Shown: positions 21,378 through 30,199, counted from the stretch's first letter. The stretch: 37,549 nt of DNA from Candidatus Sungbacteria bacterium RIFCSPLOWO2_01_FULL_47_32 (GCA_001820685.1 MHQP01000011.1:1-37549), one strand, 5' to 3'. Numbers and translations: made by a program. Notes: generated from the sequence alone by a model not told the origin.

Positions 21378-22685
21378 ATGGCGGAAAAATTCATTATTGA
21401 GGGCGGAAAAAAGCTTGAAGGGATTGTCCGGGTCAAGGGAGCCAAAAACTCCGTAGGCAATCTTTTCATGGCAACATTGCTCACGGATGAGCCGTGCGTT
21501 CTGACGAATGTTCCGAAAAACAAAGAGACCGATATTGCCGCAGAGCTTGCCGGGCATATCGGAAGTATTGTTGAACGCGAAGGGAACATTGTCCGTATTC
21601 ACACGCCCGAAATAAAAAATTTCCGCGTGAGCGAACTTTCTCGCAAAAACCGCATACCCATTTTGGCGTTAGGACCGCTTCTTTCGCGGGCGCATGAGGC
21701 CGAAGTTCCGCTTTTGGGCGGGGATAAAATCGGGCCGCGTCCCGTTGATTTTCATATTGGAGCTCTTGAAAAGCTTGGCACGGAAATTACCATTACCGAT
21801 TTCGCCTATGCCGCAAAGACAAAGGGCCTTACGGGCGGGGCGATAGCGCTTCCATATCCGAGCGTCGGGGCAACGCAAAACATACTTCTTTCTACGGTGC
21901 TTGCTGAAGGCTTAACAACACTCACGAACGCGGCAATTGAGCCGGAAGTGGTTGACCTCATCAAAATGCTTCGGGGGATGGGAGCTCTTATCGAGGTTGA
22001 CGCAAACCGCGCTATTAGAGTTGAAGGAGTTCAAAAACTTCGCGGCGTAAAGCACCATCTTATACCCGACCGCCTTGAGGCGGCCTCGTTTGCCATAATG
22101 GCGATTGCAACAAACGGGAACATTCTTGTCGAAGACGCGATGCAGGAACATTTGGCTCCTCTTCTTAATGCGATACGGAAAATAGGAGGAGAATATTCCA
22201 TAGAAGAAACCGGAATCCGTTTTTACCGGAAGGACTCGGGAAGTCCGCACCTCCTTTCTCTACATATAGAAACCGATACATATCCCGGCTTCGTTACCGA
22301 CTGGCAGCAGCCATTTGCCGTACTCATGACAGAGGGAGAAGGGGATTCCGTTATTCACGAAACCGTCTATGAGGACCGCTTTAATTATGTTGAAGACCTG
22401 AAACGAATGGGGGCCAGTATTGAAGTTGTTCCGAAGTGCATCGGCGCTCTCCCTTGCCGTTTTCAGGGCAAAATGTATAATCATAGTTGCATTATTCACG
22501 GCCCCACCAAGCTTCATCCGGCATCTATCGAAATGAGAGATATCCGGGCGGGAATGGCGCAGGTCATCGCCGCGTTAACTGCTGACGGAGTTTCTGAAGT
22601 TAGCGGAGTTGAGCATATTGATAGAGGATACGAATCAATAGATACCCGGTTGCGGATGATTGGTGCTGATATAAAGAGAATTTAG
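21378..22685 (+). CDS. murA: UDP-N-acetylglucosamine 1-carboxyvinyltransferase, Asp-type
   Basis: First committed step of peptidoglycan synthesis: transfer of enolpyruvate from PEP to UDP-GlcNAc. 435 aa with two EPT inverse alpha/beta barrel halves. GAKN (residues 21-24) holds the PEP-contacting Lys. The active-site loop reads LLGGDKIGPRPVDFH, with D116 where most enzymes have the Cys attacked by fosfomycin. Later signatures are EDRFNYVEDLKRMGA and the PEP/UDP-binding EMRDIRAGMAQV. The Cys-to-Asp form is known to be active and fosfomycin-insensitive in other bacteria. It lies upstream of mreB, another wall gene. Confidence 0.95.
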   Translation: MAEKFIIEGGKKLEGIVRVKGAKNSVGNLFMATLLTDEPCVLTNVPKNKETDIAAELAGHIGSIVEREGNIVRIHTPEIKNFRVSELSRKNRIPILALGPLLSRAHEAEVPLLGGDKIGPRPVDFHIGALEKLGTEITITDFAYAAKTKGLTGGAIALPYPSVGATQNILLSTVLAEGLTTLTNAAIEPEVVDLIKMLRGMGALIEVDANRAIRVEGVQKLRGVKHHLIPDRLEAASFAIMAIATNGNILVEDAMQEHLAPLLNAIRKIGGEYSIEETGIRFYRKDSGSPHLLSLHIETDTYPGFVTDWQQPFAVLMTEGEGDSVIHETVYEDRFNYVEDLKRMGASIEVVPKCIGALPCRFQGKMYNHSCIIHGPTKLHPASIEMRDIRAGMAQVIAALTADGVSEVSGVEHIDRGYESIDTRLRMIGADIKRI

Positions 22686-22697
22686 GAATCAATTTTT

Positions 22698-22767
22698 TGA
22701 TTTATGATAAATGATTTACGATTTAAGAATCTTAAATCATAAATCTTAATTCTTAAATCTTAAGAAC
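22698..22767. repeat. AT-rich GATTTA repeat with inverted halves before mreB
   Basis: The 5' half carries GATTTATGAT and GATTTACGATTTAAG. The 3' half carries the reverse complements (CTTAAATCATAAATC, CTTAAATCTTAAG), with a perfect GATTTAAG-AAT-CTTAAATC hairpin in the centre. It resembles the repeats before rpsM and rpsK. Confidence 0.6.
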
Positions 22768-23775
22768 GTGTTCGTAAAAAAAATCGGAATTGACCTTGGC
22801 ACCGCAAATACGCTTGTTTTCGTTCCCGGCAAAGGAGTCGTTATTAATGAGCCGTCGGTGGTCGCGGTTGCAACCGAAGACAATAAGGTTCTTGCCGTCG
22901 GGGCAGATGCCCGCCAGATGATAGGAAAAACACCCGACACCATTATTGCGTACCGCCCCATGAAAGACGGCGTTATCGCCGACTATCGCGTAACTGAAGC
23001 GATGCTCCGGTATTTTATCGACAAAACAACGGGACGATTCCGCATCTTCAAGCCGGAAGTCATGGTGTCGGTCCCTGCCGGAGTTACCTCAACCGAACGC
23101 AGGGCGGTGGTTGAAGCAACCATGAACGCGGGAGCAAAAGCGGCATACGTCGTAAAAGAGCCGGTTCTTGCGGCAATAGGAGCCGGAATTCCTATCAATG
23201 AGCCGAGAGGGCACATGATCGTTGATATCGGCGGTGGAACAACCGATGTGGCGGTTATTTCGCTCGGAGGAATCGTCGCGTCCACTTCGGTAAAAGTCGC
23301 GGGCAATAAGCTCGATCGCGCTATCGCTGAATATATAAAAAAGAACTACAACCTTGCCATCGGCGATATGACAGCCGAAGACGTAAAGATAAAAATAGGC
23401 TCCGCCGTTCCGATAGACGAAAATCTTTCGATGCAAATAAAAGGGCGCGACCTCATGACGGGGCTCCCGCGGGTCATTGAAATTGTCAGCCAGGAAATTA
23501 CCGAAGCTATCTCATATGAACTTGACGAGATCATCCGCGCCATTAAAAAAGTTTTGCAGGACACCCCGCCGGAGCTTTCGGCGGATATCATGGAACACGG
23601 CATTGTGATGTCCGGCGGATCTTCGCTCCTTCGGAACATCGACGAACTTGTTTTTCAGGAAACCGGCGTTGTCGCGCATATCGCTGAAGATTCACTTTTG
23701 TGCGTGGCAAAGGGAACGGGTATCGCGCTTGAACATCTCGATATTTACAAAAAGAGCATTACGTCGAAGCGATAA
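22768..23775 (+). CDS. mreB: Rod-shape-determining actin homologue MreB
   Basis: 335 aa. MreB filaments guide the lateral wall-synthesis machinery under the membrane. Nucleotide-binding motifs: phosphate-1 IGIDLGTANTLVFV, phosphate-2 MIVDIGGGTTDVAVISLGG and adenosine GIVMSGGSSLLRNID. PEVMVSVPAGVTSTERRAV is a family signature. The GTG start gives the standard N-terminus FVKKIGIDLG; no SD is seen after the AT-rich repeats. No mreC/mreD follows. It is terminated by a strong hairpin shared with the convergent gene. Confidence 0.96.
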   Translation: MFVKKIGIDLGTANTLVFVPGKGVVINEPSVVAVATEDNKVLAVGADARQMIGKTPDTIIAYRPMKDGVIADYRVTEAMLRYFIDKTTGRFRIFKPEVMVSVPAGVTSTERRAVVEATMNAGAKAAYVVKEPVLAAIGAGIPINEPRGHMIVDIGGGTTDVAVISLGGIVASTSVKVAGNKLDRAIAEYIKKNYNLAIGDMTAEDVKIKIGSAVPIDENLSMQIKGRDLMTGLPRVIEIVSQEITEAISYELDEIIRAIKKVLQDTPPELSADIMEHGIVMSGGSSLLRNIDELVFQETGVVAHIAEDSLLCVAKGTGIALEHLDIYKKSITSKR

Positions 23776-23801
23776 GCGTGGAATACCCAAATATAATATA
23801 A

Positions 23802-23823
23802 AAAGCGGGCGTATGCCCGCTTT
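23802..23823. terminator. Bidirectional terminator after mreB
   Basis: AAAGCGGGC-GTAT-GCCCGCTTT: a 9-bp perfect stem with A on one flank and T on the other. It ends the minus-strand gene as well. Confidence 0.85.
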
Positions 23824-23827
23824 AGCG

Positions 23828-24256
23828 TTATTCGTTTCGCAAATAAGAAAATATAATCGCTCCGTTTTTGGAGCCGATTGCGAGCGAGAATTCCAAGTCT
23901 TTGCTATGTGTCTCTCTTGAATATGCGCTTATCTCCTCGGCCATTCTGCAAACAATCTCCATATTCAGGCGGACGGCTGCATATTTCGGGATACCGGCGC
24001 ACCCAAGGATTTCATCGTTATCAAACACCCAATATGCATCGTATCCGTTTCCCGCACCCGTCACCTCCCGCCATGTTTTGACAAAGTTCTTAAAATCTTC
24101 AGCGTATTCTTTAGACGCAAACAAAAGATCTTTCCCATGAGCATTTTCAAGCACTTTCATGAGGGCAAACACCTTTTCCGCTCCTTTGGCGTTTTTTAGG
24201 ATACTAATAGAAGTATCATAATGAGGCAAATTTGTGAAGCGAACTCCGGCTTCCAT
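23828..24256 (-). CDS. Hypothetical soluble protein
   Basis: 142-aa acidic soluble protein with no signal or membrane segment and no family I recognise. Conserved-looking features include EKVFALMKVLENAHGK, a WREVTGAGNGYDAYWVFDND stretch and a C-terminal strand SLAIGSKNGAIIFSYL. It lies convergent to mreB and divergent from the clamp-loader gene 28 nt away, so its promoter region overlaps that of the neighbour. The ATG at 24256 gives the longest form; no SD is visible. Confidence 0.7.
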   Translation of the reverse strand: MEAGVRFTNLPHYDTSISILKNAKGAEKVFALMKVLENAHGKDLLFASKEYAEDFKNFVKTWREVTGAGNGYDAYWVFDNDEILGCAGIPKYAAVRLNMEIVCRMAEEISAYSRETHSKDLEFSLAIGSKNGAIIFSYLRNE

Positions 24257-24260
24257 TTTA

Positions 24261-24296
24261 CCCTAAATTTGCTATACTAAACCCATGATTTTAGGG
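24261..24296 (+). promoter_or_regulatory. Promoter of the clamp-loader gene, leaderless, within an inverted repeat
   Basis: Extended -10 TGC-TATACT (24273-24278) ends 6 nt before the ATG at 24285. A 7-bp inverted repeat, CCCTAAA (24261-24267) / TTTAGGG (24290-24296), brackets the -10 and start codon and could be an operator. The -35 is weak. Confidence 0.55.
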
Positions 24297-25178
24297 CATG
24301 AGCGCCAGTGGGAATACCTAAAAAAAGTGCATGAGCAAAAGAGCTTTGCCCATGCGTATTTGTTTTTTGGACCTCAACACGTCGGAAAAAGGACAATCGC
24401 AAAGGAATGGGCAAAGCTCTTTTTCTCAGTCGAGGCAAAGGAAGGGATTGACGCCGGAACGAATCCTGATGTTATTTTCTTCTCAAAAGAAAACGCGCTT
24501 GTTCCGACGGAGACGGAAAGTTCCATCAGCATTGATTCCATCCGCGAGTTAAAACGCCTGTGCTCCCTTGGTTCGTATTCCGGCGGGATGCGTTTTGTGA
24601 TAGTTGACGGCGCTGAAGACATGAGGATTGAGGCGCAAAATAGCTTTCTCAAACTTCTTGAGGAGCCTCCCAAAAACACTATTATCATTCTTATCAGTGC
24701 CGACGCGGAGATGCTTCTTCCGACGGTACGCTCACGCTCAATTCCCGTTGAATTCGGCTTTGTGGCGGAGAGTGAGATTAAAAAATATCTGAACAAACAG
24801 GCACTCGCCTCTTCAATTGACGACATTGTCGAAATTGCTTTGGGCAGGCCCGGGGTCGCAGTCCGGCTTTCGGAGGACCAAAAAATTCTGAAGGAATCGC
24901 TGAAAAAATACGCTTCGCAAAAAAGCATTCTTAATTCGGACCTTGCGAGGCAATTTCGCCTGTCGCAGGACCTGGCGAGGGATGAGCATGGGGCGGATGA
25001 AATACTTTTTCTCATGTTAAAAGACATCGAAAAAAATATCACATCCGGCGGCGGAAACCTTTCTCTCACGGATGCCGCAAAGAGAATTCTTATGGCGCGC
25101 GAAGCAATGAAACGAACGCCGATAAACAAACGTCTCCTTCTGGACACGGCATTTCTTGCTTATGCGGACAGGAGATAA
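24285..25178 (+). CDS. holB: DNA polymerase III clamp-loader subunit (delta-prime-like AAA+)
   Basis: 297 aa. It begins ILGHERQWEYLKKVHEQKSFAHAYLFFGPQHVGKRT, with a P-loop-like segment. RFVIVDGAEDMRIEAQNSFLKLLEEPPKNT is the family Walker B/sensor region, and PTVRSRS is the SRC-like arginine-finger region. Delta-prime helps load the sliding clamp onto primed DNA. The gene symbol is assigned by similarity to holB/delta-prime rather than dnaX, because the C-terminus is short and the protein is under 300 residues. It is probably co-transcribed with the next gene (12-nt gap). Confidence 0.85.
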   Translation: MILGHERQWEYLKKVHEQKSFAHAYLFFGPQHVGKRTIAKEWAKLFFSVEAKEGIDAGTNPDVIFFSKENALVPTETESSISIDSIRELKRLCSLGSYSGGMRFVIVDGAEDMRIEAQNSFLKLLEEPPKNTIIILISADAEMLLPTVRSRSIPVEFGFVAESEIKKYLNKQALASSIDDIVEIALGRPGVAVRLSEDQKILKESLKKYASQKSILNSDLARQFRLSQDLARDEHGADEILFLMLKDIEKNITSGGGNLSLTDAAKRILMAREAMKRTPINKRLLLDTAFLAYADRR

Positions 25179-25190
25179 CAAAAAATTTTT

Positions 25191-26276
25191 ATGAAAACAC
25201 TTCTTATCGTCATTATTTCGCTTGCCGTGCTTGGCATTGTCTTTGTTATTGTTTTGCCGTTCATGCTCGGGTACACCCCCCAAACTCCCCAAAAAGCCTC
25301 CGAAGCACCCGAGGCAAAAGAGGTTGGAATTTTCCGTTCGCAGGACAAAGGGGGTACCTGGCAGCGCATTGTTGAATCGGAAAATATCGTTCCAATCAAC
25401 GCATATCCCATTCTCGATATGACATTTCATCCGCGGGGTTCGGACATTATTTTTGCCGGCACAAAGGGAGGAGGGCTTTGGAGAAACGTCTCCAAGAGCA
25501 ATACATGGGACAAGATTCAGGATAAAAATAACGTTCTTGACGCCTCGTCGCAGATATATAAAATTGCCGTAGACAAAAGCAATCCCCAAGATATATACCT
25601 CGCGGCTTACCAAGGAGATCGCGGGAGAGTGTTGAAATCAACCGACGGCGGGGGCTCATTTCAGGAGATATATTTTACTCCCGTCGAAAAATTCGGAGTC
25701 TTTGACCTGTATGTCGGCGGAGGGGCGGTATATATGATAACGGGACAGGGTGGTTTTTTCATAAGCCGCGACCACGGAAAATCATGGCGCGTCGTCCGGT
25801 GGTTTTTGGACGGCCTTATCAAGCTTGTTGTTGACCCAAACAACCAGAGCGTTATGTACATTCTGACCCCGAAGGGAAGCATTTTCCGGACAACCGACAG
25901 CGGCGAGTCATGGCTTGATATATCGAACTACCTTTCGAAATACGCCGGCGCCAGATTAAATCAAAACTTATTTATCGACCAGAATTCCCGGCTGTACCTT
26001 GCTTCCAACTACGGACTTATCACGTCAAAAAATCAGGGAAAATCATGGGAAGAGGTTCCGCTCATTATTCCGCCCCAAGTGCTTCCGGTGCTTTCCGTTG
26101 CGGTAAGTCCCGATAACGCGAGCGAAATATACGTTTCCGCATCAAACGAATTATATAAAACCGAAGACGGAGGAAAGAGCTGGTCGGTTGCCGCTTCTCC
26201 TTCCGGCAAAAAACTTACGATGATCAAAGTTGACCCGCAAAGTACGAATACTATTTACGCGGTTGTGACGAAATAG
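25191..26276 (+). CDS. Membrane-anchored BNR/Asp-box beta-propeller protein
   Basis: 361 aa. An N-terminal membrane helix (about residues 4-27) is followed by a Pro/Ala/Glu linker and a repeat domain. At least six Asp-box-like motifs are seen: SQDKGGTW, STDGGGSF, SRDHGKSW, TTDSGESW, SKNQGKSW and TEDGGKSW, the pattern of sialidase/Ycf48/sortilin-type propellers. It should display a propeller on the outside of the membrane. No catalytic residues of a sialidase are evident, so binding or assembly roles are more likely. Confidence 0.85.
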   Translation: MKTLLIVIISLAVLGIVFVIVLPFMLGYTPQTPQKASEAPEAKEVGIFRSQDKGGTWQRIVESENIVPINAYPILDMTFHPRGSDIIFAGTKGGGLWRNVSKSNTWDKIQDKNNVLDASSQIYKIAVDKSNPQDIYLAAYQGDRGRVLKSTDGGGSFQEIYFTPVEKFGVFDLYVGGGAVYMITGQGGFFISRDHGKSWRVVRWFLDGLIKLVVDPNNQSVMYILTPKGSIFRTTDSGESWLDISNYLSKYAGARLNQNLFIDQNSRLYLASNYGLITSKNQGKSWEEVPLIIPPQVLPVLSVAVSPDNASEIYVSASNELYKTEDGGKSWSVAASPSGKKLTMIKVDPQSTNTIYAVVTK

Positions 26277-26372
26277 AATGTTGAATATAGAAGGAGGAAT
26301 GTAGGTTACGGTTATGGTATCGGCACTGCAAAAATTTCTTTATCAAATTATTTTAAGTAAAACACAACGTGT

Positions 26373-26669
26373 ATGCATAGTGAAAATCTCAAAGAAAAAC
26401 TGAACAAGGTTTATACCCCCCTTTTTTTTACGGGCAATCTAGTTATGTTGGTTGGCTATTCTTGGAAGCTTTTATTCGGTAGTGAGGGTTTTTTTGGGTT
26501 GATTTTTTTGAGCAGTGGCGCTTTTCTGCTGCTAGCTTCCATTAGCATTAAAACATTCCAGGTCGAGCGGACAGGGTCACTCGTAGAACAGAAAAAGTTT
26601 TACAGGGCGTCTTTTTATGGCATGGTGTTCGCTTTCGTAGTACTGTTATTCGCTTTATTCATTAGTTAA
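26373..26669 (+). CDS. Small membrane protein
   Basis: 98 aa with about three hydrophobic segments (residues 15-33, 39-57 and 77-97). The N-terminus MHSENLKEKLNKVY resembles the first residues of frr just downstream (MDTLKEKLNK), with closely similar DNA as well. Family unknown. It is preceded by a 96-nt spacer with no clear promoter and followed after 21 nt by frr, so it probably shares a transcript with it. Confidence 0.6.
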   Translation: MHSENLKEKLNKVYTPLFFTGNLVMLVGYSWKLLFGSEGFFGLIFLSSGAFLLLASISIKTFQVERTGSLVEQKKFYRASFYGMVFAFVVLLFALFIS

Positions 26670-26690
26670 CTAGTATTAAATAAATTTTTT

Positions 26691-27233
26691 ATGGATACTT
26701 TGAAAGAAAAACTGAATAAAGCGCTTGAGCACTTTAAATCCGAAATTGCGACGCTTCGAGCGGGTCGGGCAACCCCTGCGCTTGTTGAAGACATTGAAGC
26801 CGATTACTACGGAACAAAAACGCCCATCAAGGCGATGGGAGCTATTTCCACTCCCGAGCCGAGGCAAATTCTCATACAACCATGGGATAAAAACGCCATT
26901 CAGCCCATCGAAAAGGCCATACAGGCTTCCGAGCTTGGCATCAACCCCGTTGTTGACGGGCAATCGATCCGAATCACTCTGCCCCAGCTTACGGAAGAGC
27001 GCCGGCGCGATCTAATAAAAGTTTTGGGCAAAAGAATGGAAGAAGAGCGCATCGTCGTGCGGAGAGCCCGCGAAGATGCCATTCGGGAGGTGGATGAAGC
27101 CGAAAAGAGAAAGAAAATTTCCGAAGACGACAAAAGGCGCAAAAAGGAAGAGATACAAAAACTGAACGACGAGATAAATAAAAAAATTGAGGAACTTAGC
27201 GCAAAAAAGGAACAGGAAATTATGACGGGATAA
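26691..27233 (+). CDS. frr: Ribosome recycling factor
   Basis: 180 aa, splits post-termination ribosomes together with EF-G. The first helix reads MDTLKEKLNKALEHFKSEIATLRAGRATPALVE. The beta-domain signatures are PIKAMGAISTPEPRQILIQPWDK and the helix-bundle TEERRRDLIKVLGKRMEEERIVVR. Normal length is about 185 aa. The first residues share sequence with the preceding small membrane protein. Confidence 0.96.
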   Translation: MDTLKEKLNKALEHFKSEIATLRAGRATPALVEDIEADYYGTKTPIKAMGAISTPEPRQILIQPWDKNAIQPIEKAIQASELGINPVVDGQSIRITLPQLTEERRRDLIKVLGKRMEEERIVVRRAREDAIREVDEAEKRKKISEDDKRRKKEEIQKLNDEINKKIEELSAKKEQEIMTG

Positions 27234-27258
27234 GCTGATCTGTTTGGCGCACAAATAT

Positions 27259-27510
27259 ATGAAGGAAACAGAACCAACAGGAGGAAGCAATGAAATTGAG
27301 CAAACGAAAAAACTTATACGTCTCATAGAACAGGATGGCCACACGAAGTCTTTAACCGTAGCACAAATGGCATTGCGAGATATTGCGGTGGGTCGGATAG
27401 ATGCGGCTTTGCTAAGGCTTAAAGTTGATCTGGATAAAGTTATTGTATCAAATCGAGAACTGTACAATTATGTTTTGGAGCTGCTAGAAAAGAGGGGCTT
27501 ACGTGGTTAA
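27259..27510 (+). CDS. Hypothetical small helical protein
   Basis: 83 aa from ATG at 27259, mostly predicted helix with heptad-like spacing (KKLIRLIEQ, IDAALLRLKVDLDKVIV, LYNYVLELLEKR) and no cysteines. No recognisable family. A textbook AGGAGG SD at 27280 lies inside the gene and precedes an out-of-frame ATG (27290) opening only 12 codons, so the true start is uncertain. It sits between frr and pgeF. Confidence 0.55.
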   Translation: MKETEPTGGSNEIEQTKKLIRLIEQDGHTKSLTVAQMALRDIAVGRIDAALLRLKVDLDKVIVSNRELYNYVLELLEKRGLRG

Positions 27511-27550
27511 GGGTCTTTAACAAGGCCATTTTCCGTTTTTCAAAGTGGAC

Positions 27551-28255
27551 ATGAAGCTTGTTTTAAAAACTTCTCCGCGGAGTGTCGGCAACATGGGTTT
27601 TCTGAATGGAAAGCCTGAACGTTTTGTTATTAATAATCGCAATCGTTTTTATTACTCTCTCGGAGTGCGTCCCAAACAGGTTGCCCGGTGCGGACAGGTA
27701 CATGGGAAACATGTTCGAGCCGTTTCAAAGATTCCGGCAGCGGGATATTTTTTGAAAACTGACGCGCTCATAACTAACAAACCTGGCATATTTCTTACCG
27801 CTGTAACCGCCGATTGCTTTCCGGTGTTTTTTTATGCTTCGGGAAAAGGAGCTGTCGGAATCGCGCATGCCGGCTGGAGAGGTGTTGTAAAAAAAATAGT
27901 TCCGGAAACACTTCATGCAATGGTAAAAGTATATCTGCTTAAAACCGAAGATGTTCGTGTCGCTATCGGTCCCGGAATCAGGAAGTGCCACTTTGAAGTA
28001 ACCCGGGAAGTGCTGCTCAAGTTCAAATCGTCCCGTGCGTTCATTTTTCGGCGAGGCAGAAAAATTTTCATAGATTTACCTGGCATCATTCGGGATCAAC
28101 TTCGGAAAGCGGGTGTCCGCCACAAAAACATAGTGGATTCGGGGGAATGCACCTGCCACAACCCCCGAAAATATTTTTCCTATCGCCGCGATAAAAGCGA
28201 AGAGCACCCGAAGGGATTCGGCAATATGATATCGGTTATCGGATATAAAAAATAA
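27551..28255 (+). CDS. pgeF: Peptidoglycan-editing factor / multicopper-laccase-domain protein
   Basis: YfiH/PgeF family (DUF152), reported to act in peptidoglycan fidelity and also as a purine nucleoside phosphorylase. Conserved motifs: CGQVHG, TAVTADCFPVFF (metal Cys), IAHAGWRG (metal His), IGPGIRKCHFEV and GECTCHNPRKYFSYRRDK. Length of about 234 aa is normal. ATG at 27551; a GTG two codons upstream is possible. It is separated by 3 nt from the MFS gene and likely co-transcribed. Confidence 0.92.
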   Translation: MKLVLKTSPRSVGNMGFLNGKPERFVINNRNRFYYSLGVRPKQVARCGQVHGKHVRAVSKIPAAGYFLKTDALITNKPGIFLTAVTADCFPVFFYASGKGAVGIAHAGWRGVVKKIVPETLHAMVKVYLLKTEDVRVAIGPGIRKCHFEVTREVLLKFKSSRAFIFRRGRKIFIDLPGIIRDQLRKAGVRHKNIVDSGECTCHNPRKYFSYRRDKSEEHPKGFGNMISVIGYKK

Positions 28256-28258
28256 CAT

Positions 28259-29496
28259 ATGAGGATCTTCCGTTTAATTCGAATGGATAGGAGGAGCCAA
28301 TCACTCATCGCCATGAGCGGTATTATTTTTATCTATACCTTTGCAACAAGCATCATGCAGTATAACCTCTCAATTTTTACCGGCGCGATGGCTCAATCGT
28401 ACACGCTCTTCGGCATCATCATGGGGCTTCCATGGCTTTTTTCCCTTCTTACAGATATTCCTGTCGGGGCGCTTGCCGATCGTTTTGGATATAAAAAGAC
28501 GGTTGCACTTGGCCTTTTCGGTCTCTCTTTCAGCGGGTTTCTTCTCTATGGGGTTTCGAATTTTATTCAACTTTTCTGGGTATTGGTAGTATTTGGAGTT
28601 TTTGAAGGCCTGCTTACGGTTGCAGGCCTTGCACTCGTTATTTTGTCTTCACCATCCGGTAAAGAGAATCAATTTGTCGGCGGATACACAACCGCCTCTA
28701 GCCTCGGATATGTGGTTGGGCCGTTTGTGGGGGGACTTGCAGTCGCATGGTTTGGGAACGGAATTCCGTTTCTTATGTTCGGAGTAATTTGCCTTTTTGC
28801 GGCCTTCGTCGCAATAATACTTCTGAAAGACGGCAGGGGAGCACAGCAGTCATTTTTTCCGCTCTTGCGGATGTTTGGAAAAAGGACAGAGTATATATTT
28901 CGGAAGTTAAGGAGTTCTTTTCGGTCGGCAGGGAATCCCTTCTCGTCGGATGTTTCATGCTTCTTACCGGCATGTGGAGCGAGTTTATTTGGGCGATGGA
29001 GCCTCTTTTTATAAATCAGGCAGGAGCTTCGTATGCTGTCGGCGGCATAGTTCTTTCGTTTTTTGTAGCGCCCTTTGCCCTTTTCGGTTATGCCATAGGA
29101 CGATGGATAGACCGCACTCAAAAAAGATTTTTTTCCATTATCTTCGGCCTTGTTTGCGCGGGCTTCGGAATTCTTTTCTTTAGTTTTGCGACTACACCAT
29201 TTTGGTTTTGCTTTTTTGCCGCCCTTGCGTCTGTCGGATTTGCGTTTTTTTATGTTTCAATAAATGGCATCTTTGATTCGCTCTCCGATCACCACCGAAG
29301 AGGCCACATGACAGGCGTCTGGCAGGCGGCGGAGGATATCGGTTTCGTTCTTGGTCCGATAGCCGGAGGTATTATCGCCGATTTTATCGGTATGCGGGGG
29401 GCGTTTTTTGTTTTTGGAGCTCTCTTCCTTATGCTCACACTTCCGGTTATTTTTGTGCGCAGAAATATTCAATTTTATGAAAAAAAAGCGGCTTGA
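28259..29496 (+). CDS. MFS transporter interrupted by a frameshift
   Basis: Together the two frames encode a 12-helix major facilitator protein of about 412 aa. The first half (28259 to about 28858) ends in the correct frame around ILLKDGRGAQQSFF. The second (about 28855-29496) resumes at FSALADVWKKDRVYI and ends FVRRNIQFYEKKAA. The first frame would otherwise run to 29014 through non-homologous residues. The switch is a -1 shift at the six-T run 28853-28858. It could be an indel, a sequencing error or programmed slippage. The GALADRFGYKKTVALGL loop is the MFS motif A. Substrate unknown; it overlaps tlyA by 20 nt. Confidence 0.8.
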
Positions 29497-30199
29497 TGAT
29501 ATTTTAATATCGCAAAACCTTGCATCGGACAAAAACGACGCGTTTATTGTCGTTACCGAGGGCAGGGTGTTTGTTGACGGGCAGAAAGCAGTTTCTCCTT
29601 CACAGCTTGTTCCGGCCGGCGCCGACATTGCGGTTTGTAAAAACGACGGGTATGTCGGGCGGGGAGCGCTGAAACTCGAAGGAGCAATAAAAGATTTCGG
29701 CCTACAGCCACAAGGGAAAATATGCGCGGATATTGGGGCGGCAACGGGCGGATTTACGGAGGTTTTGCTGAAATACGGGGCAAAAAAGGTGTATGCCATT
29801 GACACCGCGAAAGGCAAGCTTGCAGAAAAAATTCGCAAAGATGAACGGGTTGCCGTCATGGAAGACACGAACATCCTGTACCTTAATGCATTGCCTGAAC
29901 GTGTGGATTTAGCTACTATTGATGTATCATTCACATCGCTCCGATTGGTGCTTCCGGCGCTAGAAAAGTTTTTGATAAAGGGTGGAGAGGTTGTTGCCCT
30001 GTTCAAGCCCCAGTATGAAACACGCGACCACGACATGTTAAAGCATGGTATCGTGAGGGATGACGTGGCGCGCGAAGGATTATTGCTTGATTTTAAGAGG
30101 TGGCTTGAAAACACTGATTGGACGCTTGATGGAAGCATTAAGTCTCCTATACGAGGGTCAAAAGGAAACACGGAATATCTTTTATATTTACGAAAATGA
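29477..30199 (+). CDS. tlyA: TlyA-family rRNA 2'-O-methyltransferase
   Basis: 240 aa from the ATG at 29477 (KKKRLDDILISQNLASDK), an N-terminal S4-like RNA-binding domain (about residues 3-60). It is followed by an FtsJ/RrmJ-type methyltransferase: YVGRGALKLEGAI, the SAM motif CADIGAATGGFTEVLL, IDVSFTSLRLVLPAL and ALFKPQYE with the catalytic Lys. Family members methylate 16S C1409 and 23S C1920. The start lies inside the end of the MFS gene, and the stop overlaps the rseP ATG (ATGA), so the three are coupled. Confidence 0.93.
   Translation: MKKKRLDDILISQNLASDKNDAFIVVTEGRVFVDGQKAVSPSQLVPAGADIAVCKNDGYVGRGALKLEGAIKDFGLQPQGKICADIGAATGGFTEVLLKYGAKKVYAIDTAKGKLAEKIRKDERVAVMEDTNILYLNALPERVDLATIDVSFTSLRLVLPALEKFLIKGGEVVALFKPQYETRDHDMLKHGIVRDDVAREGLLLDFKRWLENTDWTLDGSIKSPIRGSKGNTEYLLYLRK

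Noticed and set aside
26291-26304. AAGGAGGA followed by ATG TAG (minimal ORF)
   Set aside because: The SD is one base from the ATG, too close for initiation, and nothing else supports a functional minimal ORF.
28850-28860. Classical X-XXY-YYZ programmed -1 slippery heptamer
   Set aside because: The zero-frame codons give A-TTT-TTT, which does not fit the heptamer. Only a single-site slip on the T-run fits, so programming is not claimed.
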